A program made the translations under genes and the position numbers. The notes under the pieces were generated by a model, which searched no databases, was not told the origin of the DNA, and saw nothing but the letters and a program-made list of their open reading frames with translations. Shown here piece by piece: positions 1 through 8,987 of a stretch of 64,000 nucleotides of DNA (position 1 is the first letter of the stretch; each line of letters starts with the position of its first letter). The stretch is from Haloarcula limicola (lineage in GTDB: Archaea; Halobacteriota; Halobacteria; Halobacteriales; Haloarculaceae): NCBI RefSeq assembly GCF_010119205.1, contig NZ_WRXM01000002.1:240982-304981 (forward strand). Direction: 5' to 3'.

Positions 1-103
1 CGCATCGCCGCCGGCGTCGCGTCGTCGCCGCGGCGCTCGCGCGGGGCGAACGAATCGTCGTCGTCGCGCTTGAGCGCGTGGGAGTCGTAGATGCGTCGCA
101 TTG
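1..103 (-). CDS. N-terminal fragment of a haloarchaeal conserved protein
   Basis: Read leftward from an ATG at 103, an open frame runs off the window edge; it starts MRRIYDSHALKRDD and continues with a charged stretch. I recognise this opening from a conserved haloarchaeal family of unknown function, but only 34 codons are visible, so no function can be given. It lies downstream of the ABC importer operon on the same strand, with 37 bp between them that include a hairpin, so it is probably a separate unit. Confidence 0.5.
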
Positions 104-120
104 GTATCGATAGGTACCGT

Positions 121-140
121 CCGGTGAAAGCCTTCACCGG
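121..140. terminator. Hairpin after the peptide-importer operon
   Basis: A perfect 8-bp inverted repeat (CCGGTGAA / TTCACCGG, 4-nt loop) begins one base past the stop codon of the last importer gene. No T-run follows on the minus strand, so it may be a 3'-end stabiliser rather than an intrinsic terminator. Confidence 0.4.
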
Positions 141-1481
141 TCAGTCGTCGGCGTACGCGCCGCCGGCCGCACCGTCCTCGCCGCGGTCGCGGTACTCGTC
201 GTCGTACAGCAGGCAGGCGATTCGGTGGCTGTCGCCGTCGCCGGTTGGGATCTGGTCGGGATGGGTCGTCTCGCAGGGCGAGGTGAACGCCGCGTCGAGG
301 TGGTCGGCCGCGGCCTCGACGCCGTCGTCGTGGAGCCTGTCGATGCCGGCGGAGACCGCCTCCTCGGCGTCGGGGTCGGCCAGTCGCTCCGGCAGGCCGA
401 ACTCCTCGCGGACCAGCCGACCGAGTTCGGCCCGCGAGGCCCGCGTCGGATCGTCGGCCTCGTCGCCCTCCGTCACGGCCGTCACCGAGTCGACGTCGTC
501 GGCGTCGGCCGCCCGCAGTTTCAGGTCCATCACCGAGCGCCACACGTCCTGTTCGAGGTTGTACTCAGCCGGTTGGATGACCTTCGGACAGCGGGTGTGA
601 AACCGGCAGCCCGACGGCGGATCCAGCGGCGACGGGACCGTCCCGGGGAGGAATATCTGCTCGCCCTCCCAGAGCGGGTCCGGTTCCGGCACCGCCGACA
701 GCAGCGCCTCCGTATAGGGGTGGTACGGCGGGTCGAATATCTCCCTGGTCGTCCCGACTTCCGCGAGCTCGCCCAGGTACATCACCGCGATGCGGTCGGA
801 GATGTGTTCGACGACGCTCAGGTCGTGGGCGATGAAGACGTACGAGAGGCCGTACTCGTCCTGTAGCTCTTCGAGGAGGTTGAGGATCTGGGCCTGGACG
901 GAGACGTCCAGCGCCGAGACGGGCTCGTCGCAGATGATGACCTCCGGGTCCACGGCCAGCGCCCGGGCGATGCCGATGCGCTGGCGCTGGCCGCCGGAGA
1001 ACTCGTGGGGGTAGCGATGGGAGTGACTGGAGTTCAGTCCGACCGTCTCCAGTAAGTCGTAGATGCGCTGTTCGCGCGCCTCGCCCTCGGCGATGTCGTG
1101 GATGTCGAGCGGTTCGCCGATGATGTCGCCGACGGTCAGTCGCGGGTTGAGGCTGGCGAACGGGTCCTGGAAGATGTACTGTAAGTCCTTCCGGAGGTCC
1201 CGAAGCTTCCCCGACCCCATCTCGGTCAGGTCGTCGCCGCGGTAGTACACGGACCCGTCCGTGGGTTCGGTCAGCCGCAGGATCGCGCGGCCGAGCGTCG
1301 TCTTCCCGCAGCCGCTCTCGCCGACGACGCCGAGGGTCTCCCCCTCGCGGAGTTCGAGGTCGACGCCGTCGACGGCCTTGACCTTCTGTTCGCCCCCGAG
1401 CAAGGAGTCGATGAAGCCGCTGCTGGAGTCGTAGTACTTCTTCAGTCCCTCGACGCGGAGGATGGGGTCGTTACTGGACAT
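141..1481 (-). CDS. Dipeptide/oligopeptide ABC transporter ATP-binding protein (DppF/OppF type)
   Basis: This is the second ATPase of a peptide-type ABC importer and acts on the cytoplasmic face of the permease pair. It shows Walker [10 protein letters not shown] near residue 54, the Q-loop in [10 protein letters not shown], the signature FSGGQRQR and Walker B VIICDEP. The C-terminal oligopeptide-transporter region begins GCRFHTRCP. At 446 aa it is about 100 aa longer than bacterial DppF. The extra acidic segment (roughly residues 310-410) sits between the two cysteine clusters of that C-terminal region, the second being SPCETTHP...ACLL. The ATG overlaps the end of the preceding ATPase gene by 11 bp, so the two are translationally coupled. 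The substrate could be peptide, nickel or another solute; sequence alone does not settle it. Confidence 0.93.
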   Translation of the reverse strand: MSSNDPILRVEGLKKYYDSSSGFIDSLLGGEQKVKAVDGVDLELREGETLGVVGESGCGKTTLGRAILRLTEPTDGSVYYRGDDLTEMGSGKLRDLRKDLQYIFQDPFASLNPRLTVGDIIGEPLDIHDIAEGEAREQRIYDLLETVGLNSSHSHRYPHEFSGGQRQRIGIARALAVDPEVIICDEPVSALDVSVQAQILNLLEELQDEYGLSYVFIAHDLSVVEHISDRIAVMYLGELAEVGTTREIFDPPYHPYTEALLSAVPEPDPLWEGEQIFLPGTVPSPLDPPSGCRFHTRCPKVIQPAEYNLEQDVWRSVMDLKLRAADADDVDSVTAVTEGDEADDPTRASRAELGRLVREEFGLPERLADPDAEEAVSAGIDRLHDDGVEAAADHLDAAFTSPCETTHPDQIPTGDGDSHRIACLLYDDEYRDRGEDGAAGGAYADD

Positions 1482-2538
1482 CCCGTCCCCCCTCGATGCG
1501 GTCGAGGTCTTCGCCCTCGACGGTCACCTCGTAGTCGAGTTCGCCGTCTAAGTCGCCGGTGTAGGCGAGACACGCGGCGGCCCGCTCGTCCGCTATCGTC
1601 GCCGGGTCGCCCGTCTCGGGGTCCACCAGCGGCGGCTCCTTCCGGGTACAGGACTCCTCGGCGTAGGGACACCGCGGGTGGAACGAACACCCCGGCGGCA
1701 CGTCCACGAGGTCCGGCATCGTCCCGGGGATGGTCTGGAGTCGGTCGCGCTCGTCGCCGATGCGCGGAATCGAGCTCATCAGGCCGACCGTGTAGGGGTG
1801 TTTCGGGTCGTAGTAGAGGTCCTCGACGCCCGCCTTCTCGACCGGCCGGCCCGCATACATCACCATCACGCGCTCGCAGATCTTCGCCACGACGCCGAGG
1901 TCGTGGGTGATGAGCTGGATGGCGGCGTCGAACTCCTCGGCGAGGTCCTGTATCTCGTCGAGTATCTTCGCCTCCGTCGTGACGTCCAGCGCCGTCGTCG
2001 GCTCGTCCGCGATGAGCAGGTCCGGGTCGCAGGACAGCGCCATCGCGATGACCGCCCGCTGTTGCATCCCACCGGAGAACTCGTGAGGGTAGTCGTCGTA
2101 GCGGCTCTCGGCGTCGGGGATGCCGACGCGGTCCAGCAGTTGCACGGTCCGTTCGCGGGCCTCGCCGTCGCCGTAGTCGAGGTGGTGACGGATCGCCTCC
2201 GCGATCTGGTCGCCGACGCTGTAGACCGGGTTGAGCGCGGTCTGTGCGTCCTGGAATATCATGGCGATCTTGTTGCCGCGCACGTCCCGGATCTCCGAGT
2301 CGCTCATCTCCAAGAGGTCCTCGCCCTGGAAGATGATCTCGCCGCTCTCGATGCGGCCCGGGCTCTCGATGAGGCGCATCAGCGAGAGGGCGGTGACCGA
2401 CTTCCCGGCCCCGCTCTCGCCGACGACGCCGAACGTCTCCCCGCTCTCGATGCGGTAGGAGAGGTCGTCGACGGCGGTCACGACTCCTTCCTCGGTGTAG
2501 AAGTTCACCGTGAGGTCGTTGACCTCCAGCAGGGTCAT
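1471..2538 (-). CDS. Dipeptide/oligopeptide ABC transporter ATP-binding protein (DppD/OppD type)
   Basis: First ATPase of the importer, 355 aa, the usual size for the family. Walker A GESGAGKSV lies near residue 40, the signature is FSGGMQQR, Walker B is LLIADEP, and the C-terminal CSFHPRCPYAEESC cluster is typical of OppD/DppD. The frame stays open far upstream, but ATG 2538 gives the family N-terminus (MTLLEVNDLTV) and overlaps the previous stop as ATGA. It pairs with the following ATPase to power the two permeases. Confidence 0.93.
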   Translation of the reverse strand: MTLLEVNDLTVNFYTEEGVVTAVDDLSYRIESGETFGVVGESGAGKSVTALSLMRLIESPGRIESGEIIFQGEDLLEMSDSEIRDVRGNKIAMIFQDAQTALNPVYSVGDQIAEAIRHHLDYGDGEARERTVQLLDRVGIPDAESRYDDYPHEFSGGMQQRAVIAMALSCDPDLLIADEPTTALDVTTEAKILDEIQDLAEEFDAAIQLITHDLGVVAKICERVMVMYAGRPVEKAGVEDLYYDPKHPYTVGLMSSIPRIGDERDRLQTIPGTMPDLVDVPPGCSFHPRCPYAEESCTRKEPPLVDPETGDPATIADERAAACLAYTGDLDGELDYEVTVEGEDLDRIEGGRDVQ

Positions 2539-3575
2539 CCGCCGCCTCCCTGTTGAACGCTGTCGACTTCCTGGGCGTCCAGCGCGTCGTTGACGCCGTC
2601 GCCGATCATGTTCATCGCCATCACGAACAGGAAGATGGCCCCGCCGGGGAACACCGTCGCCCACCACGGGATGGAGCCGCCGGGACCCTGCACGAGGGTC
2701 TCTCGGGTCTGGTCGAGCATCGTCCCCCACTCGGGGGTGCCCGGTTCGAAGCCCAACCCGAGGAAGCCCAGCGCCGCCACGCCGATGACGACGGTCCCGA
2801 TGGAGAGCGACGCCTGCACGATGAGCGGCGCGATGGCGTTCGGGACGATGTGCCTGAAGATGACCGAGCGGTCGCGCGCGCCCAGCGCCCGCGCGGCCAA
2901 GACGTACTCGTTCTCCTTCACGGAGAGTATCTCCCCGCGGATGAGGCGGGCGTAGCCGGCCCAGCCGGGGACGACGAAGGCGATGACCAGCTGCCAGTAG
3001 CCGCCGCCGAGCAGGGCGACGATGACCAGCGCCAGCACGAGGCCGGGGAACGCGAAGATGACGTCGACGAACCGCATCAGTATCTCGTCCACCCAGCCGC
3101 CGTAGTAGCCGGCGACGGCCCCGTAGATCATGCCGATGGTGGCCGTGATGCCGACGACGACGAAGCCGATGGAGAGGCTGTACCGACCGCCGACCAGCAC
3201 CCGCGAGAACAGGTCCCGACCCGAGGCGTCGGTCCCCATCGGGTGCGCGAGCGTCGGCGGGTCGTACCGGCCGACGGTCGAGCCGGGTTCGAGATACAGG
3301 ATCTGTCCCGGGTCGTAGGGAGCCAGCGAGAACGGCTGGACGGGAATACCCGCGACGACGACGGGTCGCGCGAACAGCGACAGCAGGGACATCGCCACGA
3401 CGACGTAGACGCCGAGCATGGCGACCCGATTCTGTCTGAAGCGTCGCAACGCTCTCCGCCAGCGGCTCTCCGTCCCGCCGGTCGTCGCTTCGGACCAGTC
3501 TGATAGCTCCGCTCGTTCGGTCACTCGGTCGGTGTCGAATCCGGAGACTCGGATGCGTCCTCGTTCTGTAGACAT
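2535..3575 (-). CDS. Peptide-type ABC transporter permease (DppC)
   Basis: Inner permease subunit of 346 aa. A charged N-terminal tail precedes a first membrane span (about residues 50-70), then comes the BPD_transp_1 core with the EAA-loop region (AARALGARDRSVIFRHIVPNA) that docks the ATPases. The start at 3575 was chosen because it gives a normal DppC N-terminus and sits 2 bp past the dppB stop; upstream codons in this frame are the shadow of dppB. Substrate specificity comes from the binding protein at 4548-6536. Confidence 0.92.
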   Translation of the reverse strand: MSTERGRIRVSGFDTDRVTERAELSDWSEATTGGTESRWRRALRRFRQNRVAMLGVYVVVAMSLLSLFARPVVVAGIPVQPFSLAPYDPGQILYLEPGSTVGRYDPPTLAHPMGTDASGRDLFSRVLVGGRYSLSIGFVVVGITATIGMIYGAVAGYYGGWVDEILMRFVDVIFAFPGLVLALVIVALLGGGYWQLVIAFVVPGWAGYARLIRGEILSVKENEYVLAARALGARDRSVIFRHIVPNAIAPLIVQASLSIGTVVIGVAALGFLGLGFEPGTPEWGTMLDQTRETLVQGPGGSIPWWATVFPGGAIFLFVMAMNMIGDGVNDALDAQEVDSVQQGGGG

Positions 3576-3577
3576 AG

Positions 3578-4531
3578 TTAGTCGTATCGTATCCGCGGGT
3601 CCAGTACCGCATAGAGGATATCGGCCACCAGGTTCGCCAGGATGATGGCGACCCCGATGAACAGGGTGATCCCCAGGATGAGGTCGATCTCTCGGTTCGA
3701 GACGGCGCTGATGAGCGAGCGTCCCAGTCCCGGCCAGCCGAACACCGTCTCGACGACGACCGACCCCGAGACGATGCTCGCGGTCAGGAAGGCGGCGACG
3801 GTGGTCACCGAGATGAGCGAGTTCCGCAGGACGTGTTTCAGGACGACCGTCCGCTCGGGCAGCCCCTTCGCTCGCGCGGCGGTGACGTACTCCTTGTTCA
3901 TCTCTTCGGCCATCGACGAGCGCATGATGCGCATCAGCGTCGACGCCGAGGCGGTGCCGATGGTGATGCCCGGAAGCAGGAGATACCAGAGCATCTCCGG
4001 AGCGTACAGCGGCTTTCGCGGGGCGAGCACGGGCCAGAGGTTCAGCGTCAGCGCGCCGATGAGGATCAGCATCAGCCCCAGCCAGAAGTTCGGGATCGAG
4101 ATGCCCGACAGCGCGACGAAGCGGCTGACGTGGTCGCCCAGTTCGTCCTTCCGCACCGCGGCGTAGATGCCGGTCGGGACGGCGATGACGACGGCGAACA
4201 CCCAGCCGAACAGGCCAAGGGCGACGGTCTCGGGGAGGCGGTTCACGATGACCGTGCTGACGGCGCGGTCGGTGCTGATGACCCGGCCGAAGTCCCCCTG
4301 CAGGACGCCGCCGAGCCACTCGAAGTACTGCACCCATATCGGGTCGTTCAGGCCGTATCTGGCCCGGAGCCGCGCCTCCTCGGCGGGCGAGATGTCGGGG
4401 TTCAGCGCCACCACCACGTCGATGGGATCGCCCGGCGTGATCTGGACGAGCGCGAACGTGATGACCGAGACACCGAACAGTATGGGGAAGATGAGCAGAA
4501 CGCGTTTGGCGATGAAACGTCGCAGACTCAT
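3578..4531 (-). CDS. Peptide-type ABC transporter permease (DppB)
   Basis: A 317-aa integral membrane protein starting MSLRRFIAKRVLL, the classic DppB/OppB N-terminal span, followed by the periplasmic-type loop with the TPGDP motif and five more hydrophobic segments. The EAA-type loop TAARAKGLPERTVV precedes HVLRNSLI. It lies 16 bp downstream of the binding-protein gene and 2 bp before dppC, so it is the second gene of a five-gene operon. Confidence 0.93.
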   Translation of the reverse strand: MSLRRFIAKRVLLIFPILFGVSVITFALVQITPGDPIDVVVALNPDISPAEEARLRARYGLNDPIWVQYFEWLGGVLQGDFGRVISTDRAVSTVIVNRLPETVALGLFGWVFAVVIAVPTGIYAAVRKDELGDHVSRFVALSGISIPNFWLGLMLILIGALTLNLWPVLAPRKPLYAPEMLWYLLLPGITIGTASASTLMRIMRSSMAEEMNKEYVTAARAKGLPERTVVLKHVLRNSLISVTTVAAFLTASIVSGSVVVETVFGWPGLGRSLISAVSNREIDLILGITLFIGVAIILANLVADILYAVLDPRIRYD

Positions 4532-4547
4532 GGTTCGTGGACTGCGA

Positions 4548-6536
4548 TTACCGGTCGAGGTACGTTATCTGCTGGTCGGCCGGGTTGTACATCGCGTAGC
4601 CGATGATGTCCTGCGTGCTCGGATAGGTGTTGAACCCCTTGACGTCGTTGTTCACGACGCCGACGAGCGTGCTGTGGGTCCCGTAGGAGTTGGCGTTCTC
4701 CTCTAAGATCATCTTCCAGACCTTCTCGTAGCGCTCGCGTCGGAGCTCGGGGTCCTGTGCGACCTCGGGGCCGTATCGGGCCTGCTCCATCGCCTGGTTG
4801 AGCTCCTCGATGTCGATGTTCTGGAAGTTACAGCACTGCGCGAAGTTCTGCGGGCTGTGGACCGACTTGGCGTAGCCGTGCGGGTTGAACCCGCCGGAGA
4901 GACCGATGAACGCCAGTTTCCCCTGCTTCCAGTAGTCCGTCGAGAGGAGCTGACTGATGAAGGTGAGGAACTCCTTCGTGTTGACGCTCACGTCGAAGTA
5001 CTGCGTGCCGTCTATCTCCTGGCTCATCGACTCGGCGATGAGTTCGACGGTCCGAACGCGGTCGTCGTTGTCGGAGTTGGTCTCTAAGGTCACCTCGATG
5101 GGGAACTCGACGTCGGCCTCGCCCGCGGCCTCCTCGGCCAATTCGGCGGCGGCCTCCGGCTCGTAGGTGTTGTAGCTCTTGAGGTTCTCGACCATCGCCT
5201 CGTAGTCGGTCGAGCCGGTCCTGGCCGCCAGCGGCGGGAGCGGGACCCACGCGGGTTCCTCCCAGCCCTGGAAGATGTTCTCCGAGATGCTCTGGCGCGG
5301 GATGAGCTTGTTCGCGGCCCGGCGGATCTTCGCGTTGGTCCAGGGTTCCTGTCTGACCGGGAACTGCAGGAACGTGTAGCCGGCCCCGTTGGTCGGCGCG
5401 GTGCGGTAGTCCTCGGCCTGCTGGTAGTTCGTGAGCGTGCTCGCGGTCAGCCCGTAGCTCATGTCGATCTCGCCGCTCTCGAGGGCGGCCGCGCGCTGGG
5501 AGTCCGACCCGATGATGGCCACGTCGACCTCGTCGACGACCGGGCCGTTCGGGAACTCCGAGGGGCCCTCGAACCAGTCTTTCATCCCCGTGTCGAACCA
5601 GTAGTTCTCGTTCTTCTCGAAGAGGACGTACTCCTCGTTGTTGAACTCCTTCAGCTTGAACATCCCAGTCCCGAGCGGGGTGTTGCCCTGTCGCGGGTCC
5701 ATCTGTCCGAGTTCGAGGTCGGTCATCTTCGTCGGGTACACCGGGAGCCCGCCGAGTTCGCGGATGGCGGCGGCGTCCGGGAGCTGCATGTACAGCTCGA
5801 CGGTGTAGTCGCCGTTGGCCTGGATGTCCAACAGGGAGTCGTAGATCTGCCCCGAGAGGCCGGAGTTCTGGACGCGCTCGTAGGAGGCGACGACGTTCGG
5901 TGCGGTCAGTTCCTCGCCGTCGTGGAACTTGATGCCCTCGTGGAGCTGGAACGTGTAGTGCATCCCGAAGGTCCCGTCGGAGACAGCCTGTGTGGCCTCC
6001 TTCGGAGTCAAGACTTGCGCCTCGTCGCCGGCGGAGGGGCTGTTGGGGTTGTCGGGGCTCTCGATGATGACCTGCGCGTCCGTGTCGATGTAGACGGCTC
6101 CGTCGTCGGTCTCGGCGTACTGCGCCGACGACATGTACGACGTGTAGTCGGCGGCCGTGACGTCGTTGACCGCGACCTGCTCGTAGGACTCCGCCAGCCA
6201 CGGGTACAACTTCCCGGCGGCGTCGGTCGTCACCATCCCCTCGTAGAGGAGGTTGTGCAGTATGGTGGCCGACGCGGACGTGCTCTCGACGTAGTCGAAG
6301 GTGTCGGGGTTCTCTCCGATAGCCGTCTTGAACGTCCCGCCTTCCTTGATGTCACCCGGTTCGACGGTTTCGCGTTCCTGTACCGGGTCTACGGACCCGC
6401 CGTCGCCGCCGTCACCGCCGTCACCGCCGGTGAGGCCGGAACAGCCGGCTACGGAGGCGGCACCGAGACCGGCGACGGTTTGCATCAGGTTGCGGCGGGA
6501 CAGGACGTCGGAGAGCGTTCGGTTGGTGTCAGTCAT
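4548..6536 (-). CDS. Tat-exported lipoprotein, family 5 solute-binding protein of the peptide importer
   Basis: Captures the substrate outside the membrane for the DppBCDF-type importer. The N-terminus carries a Tat signal with twin arginine (LSRRNLMQTVAGLG) ending in a lipobox (SVAGC), then a Gly/Asp linker typical of haloarchaeal lipoproteins. The rest (about residues 60-662) is an SBP_bac_5 domain; WLAESYEQ and FKLKEFNNEEYVLFEKNENYW are family landmarks. It is the promoter-proximal gene: AT-rich sequence upstream of 6536 (about 6575-6600 on the minus strand) holds candidate TATA elements. At 662 aa it is somewhat long for the family. Confidence 0.92.
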   Translation of the reverse strand: MTDTNRTLSDVLSRRNLMQTVAGLGAASVAGCSGLTGGDGGDGGDGGSVDPVQERETVEPGDIKEGGTFKTAIGENPDTFDYVESTSASATILHNLLYEGMVTTDAAGKLYPWLAESYEQVAVNDVTAADYTSYMSSAQYAETDDGAVYIDTDAQVIIESPDNPNSPSAGDEAQVLTPKEATQAVSDGTFGMHYTFQLHEGIKFHDGEELTAPNVVASYERVQNSGLSGQIYDSLLDIQANGDYTVELYMQLPDAAAIRELGGLPVYPTKMTDLELGQMDPRQGNTPLGTGMFKLKEFNNEEYVLFEKNENYWFDTGMKDWFEGPSEFPNGPVVDEVDVAIIGSDSQRAAALESGEIDMSYGLTASTLTNYQQAEDYRTAPTNGAGYTFLQFPVRQEPWTNAKIRRAANKLIPRQSISENIFQGWEEPAWVPLPPLAARTGSTDYEAMVENLKSYNTYEPEAAAELAEEAAGEADVEFPIEVTLETNSDNDDRVRTVELIAESMSQEIDGTQYFDVSVNTKEFLTFISQLLSTDYWKQGKLAFIGLSGGFNPHGYAKSVHSPQNFAQCCNFQNIDIEELNQAMEQARYGPEVAQDPELRRERYEKVWKMILEENANSYGTHSTLVGVVNNDVKGFNTYPSTQDIIGYAMYNPADQQITYLDR

Positions 6537-6732
6537 GCGAGATCACAAATGGTCTATCGTGATGGATATGGTGCTAAACAAAAAATTTTGCGCAAATTTA
6601 CGCTGTAGTTACCGCGAGGGACCCTGACGAGTCAGCAGTTATGGACAGGAAACCGGGATATACGTGGGATTCTAATATCGGTTCGAGCTATAGTAGTAAA
6701 ATTTTATTCCTCCTCGTCTAATCAATATATGA

Positions 6733-7857
6733 TCACGCTCGGCCGCGGGCCATCGCCGCTGCGGCGACGACCGCGAGGAGCGCCGCGACCGCGGTAAACC
6801 CGGATCCGTCTCCGCCCGTCGTTGACGCCGGCGAGTTCGTGCCGGAGTCCACCGCACTCGTCGATGGCGACGCCCCCGTCTCCGTCGAACTCGCCGTCGA
6901 GTCGTCGGTCCCCGTCGTCACGGCCGACCGCGGAACGTAGCTACCCTCGTCGTACCGCTCGGGGTAGAGCTGGCTCGACAGGTTGTGGACGGCGTTGACG
7001 ACGCTCCGCGGGGCCGGCTGATTTAGGTCGCGCGTCTGTAAGACGACGGTGCTGTTCGTCTCGCCCGCGGTCGTGCTGGCGTACGGCTCCTGATTCACGA
7101 GGCCCGTCATCTCCTCGGTGACGACGAGCACCTCGGGGTCGAGTTGTAACAGCACCTCGTCGCTCAGTTTCAGATAGTCGGTGTAGTCGCGCGCGGCGAC
7201 GTTGTCGGCCCCAACTGTCTCGAACAACGCGTCGATGAACGTCCCGTTCGCGGCGACGTAACCGCCACCCATCGCGTACAGCACTTTCGGACGTTCCTCC
7301 ACTTCGGCCGAGACGTTCTCGACGGCGTCGACGTTGGCGTTCATCCACGCGTTGGCCTCGGCCGCGCCCTCGCAGTTGCCGGTCAGTCGGCCGACGGTCG
7401 TCGTCTTCTCGCTGATGTCCTCGATACTGGTCGCCGCGGGCAGGTGATACACAGTCAGCCCCGCGTCCCGGAGCGCCTGCACGTCGCCCGCGCTGGCGTT
7501 CGGCGCGATGACGAGATCGGGGTTCGCGCCGACGACTTTCTCGACGTTCACGCCGAAGCCGGCCGAGACGTTGGTCCGGCTATCGGCACCCTCCAGATAG
7601 GAGGCGTACTGCGTGAGGCCGACCACCTGGTCGCGGCCGCCGATCTCCCACATGGTCTGGGCGGCCGAGGGATTGGTCGTCACCACCCGCTCGGGGCGTT
7701 CCTCAATGGTTATCTCGGTCCCCGTCGCGTCGGTCAGCGTCACCGGGAACGTGCACTGTACGTCCGTCGTCTGCGCACTCGCGGCGGTCGCCGGCGCGAC
7801 GCCCGCGGTCGAGACGAGCAACAGCAATCCAACGAACAGCGTGGCGAATCGTCGCAT
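6733..7857 (-). CDS. btuF: Cobalamin/iron-type ABC transporter substrate-binding protein with PGF-CTERM-like anchor
   Basis: Periplasmic-binding protein of the BtuF/FepB fold (IEERPERVVTTNPSAAQTMWEIGG; LDPEVLVV). It has a Sec signal peptide (about residues 1-26) and two helical-bundle lobes. The C-terminus is a Ser/Thr-rich linker (about 315-350) followed by GSGF, a hydrophobic helix and a short Arg tail. That is the layout of PGF-CTERM proteins, which archaeosortase cuts and attaches to lipid. The gene diverges from btuC across a 59-bp gap, which supports a cobalamin-type importer; heme or ferrichrome remain possible substrates. Confidence 0.85.
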   Translation of the reverse strand: MRRFATLFVGLLLLVSTAGVAPATAASAQTTDVQCTFPVTLTDATGTEITIEERPERVVTTNPSAAQTMWEIGGRDQVVGLTQYASYLEGADSRTNVSAGFGVNVEKVVGANPDLVIAPNASAGDVQALRDAGLTVYHLPAATSIEDISEKTTTVGRLTGNCEGAAEANAWMNANVDAVENVSAEVEERPKVLYAMGGGYVAANGTFIDALFETVGADNVAARDYTDYLKLSDEVLLQLDPEVLVVTEEMTGLVNQEPYASTTAGETNSTVVLQTRDLNQPAPRSVVNAVHNLSSQLYPERYDEGSYVPRSAVTTGTDDSTASSTETGASPSTSAVDSGTNSPASTTGGDGSGFTAVAALLAVVAAAAMARGRA

Positions 7858-7880
7858 CGTCTGGTCCCGGGAGGAGGAAC

Positions 7881-7914
7881 AATAAATATTTACCTACTGC
7901 AAGTGACCTTGCAG
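7881..7914. promoter_or_regulatory. Divergent btuF/btuC promoter with inverted repeat
   Basis: The 59-bp gap holds an AT core (AATAAATATTTA, 7881-7892) usable as a TATA element in either direction. A perfect 7-bp inverted repeat, CTGCAAG-tgac-CTTGCAG (7897-7914), ends 2 bp before the btuC ATG. Such a palindrome at the transcription start would suit a repressor that shuts both transcripts. I see no cobalamin riboswitch. Confidence 0.5.
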
Positions 7915-7916
7915 CC

Positions 7917-8987
7917 ATGCGTACAGGGGGACGCGTCGTCTCGTGGTCGCTCGCGCTCGCGGCGCTGCTGGCGCTCGTCGTCACCGTGAGCGCCGGCATC
8001 GGCCCGGTGTGGATTCCGCCGGCGGCGGTGGCGAAGGTCCTCTTAGAGGCGATCGTCGTCCCGACGGCCGTCGACGTCTCGGGGACGACGCTCGACGTGA
8101 CCACCCGTCCTCTGTTTCGGTTCCCCGTCGAGGACTTACAGCGCCAGATCGTGTTGCAGGTCCGGCTCCCCCGTATCCTCTTAGGGGCCGTCGTCGGCTT
8201 CTCGCTCGCGGCGGCGGGCACCATCATGCAGGGCATCTTCCGGAATCCGATGGCCGACCCCTCCATCATCGGCGTCTCCTCGGGCGCGGCGGTCGGCGCG
8301 GTGGGGTTCATCGTCGCGCCGATGGCGTTCCCGTTCGGCCTCGGCCTGCGCGGGGCGGCCTTCGCGGGCGCGCTGGTCGCGGCCTTTGGCGTCTACCTCA
8401 TTGCCACGCAGAACGGCCGCACGCCCGTGGCGACGCTTCTCTTGGCTGGGGTCGCCGTCCAGACGTTCCTCGGCGCGGTCGTCTCCTTCCTCCTGCTCCA
8501 CAGCGGCGAGAGCATCCGCCGGGCGCTGTTCTGGCTCATGGGCCACCTCAAGGGCGCGACGTGGCCGGAGGTGTGGACGACCCTCCTGCTGGTCGCGCTC
8601 CCCTTCGTCGGCCTGCTCGCCTACGCGCGGGACCTGAACGTCCTCCTGCTCGGCGAGGAGGACGCACAGAGCCTCGGTATCGACGTCGAGCGGACCAAGC
8701 GCCTGCTGCTGGCCTTCTCCTCGCTCGTCACGGCCGCGGGCGTCGCCGTCACGGGCGTCATCGGCTTCGTCGGCCTCATCGTCCCCCACGTCATGCGACT
8801 CGTGGTCGGCCCGGACCACCGCATCCTGCTCCCGACGGCGGCGCTCGCGGGCGCGTCGTTCCTCGTCGCCACCGACACCGTCGCTCGCTCGGGGGCCGCC
8901 GAGGTGCCCGTGGGCATCCTCACCGCCGCGCTCGGCGCGCCCTTCTTCCTCTACTTGCTCCGGAAGCGGGAGGTGCACGAGCTGTGA
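7917..8987 (+). CDS. btuC: Cobalamin/iron-type ABC transporter permease
   Basis: A FecCD-family permease of 356 aa with about ten hydrophobic segments. Landmarks are LRLPRILLGAVVGFSLAAAGTIMQ-like and FRNPMADPSIIGVSSGA near residues 80-125, and GFVGLIVPHVMRL near 280, which is the cytoplasmic coupling region. The ATG at 7917 lies directly behind the promoter palindrome, so the message is probably nearly leaderless. The stop codon overlaps the btuD start. Confidence 0.92.
   Translation: MRTGGRVVSWSLALAALLALVVTVSAGIGPVWIPPAAVAKVLLEAIVVPTAVDVSGTTLDVTTRPLFRFPVEDLQRQIVLQVRLPRILLGAVVGFSLAAAGTIMQGIFRNPMADPSIIGVSSGAAVGAVGFIVAPMAFPFGLGLRGAAFAGALVAAFGVYLIATQNGRTPVATLLLAGVAVQTFLGAVVSFLLLHSGESIRRALFWLMGHLKGATWPEVWTTLLLVALPFVGLLAYARDLNVLLLGEEDAQSLGIDVERTKRLLLAFSSLVTAAGVAVTGVIGFVGLIVPHVMRLVVGPDHRILLPTAALAGASFLVATDTVARSGAAEVPVGILTAALGAPFFLYLLRKREVHEL

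Noticed and set aside
225-866. 213-aa plus-strand frame opposite the DppF-type ATPase
   Set aside because: Arg/Val/Gly-rich shadow of a certain gene on the other strand, with no domain and typical GC-rich antisense composition.
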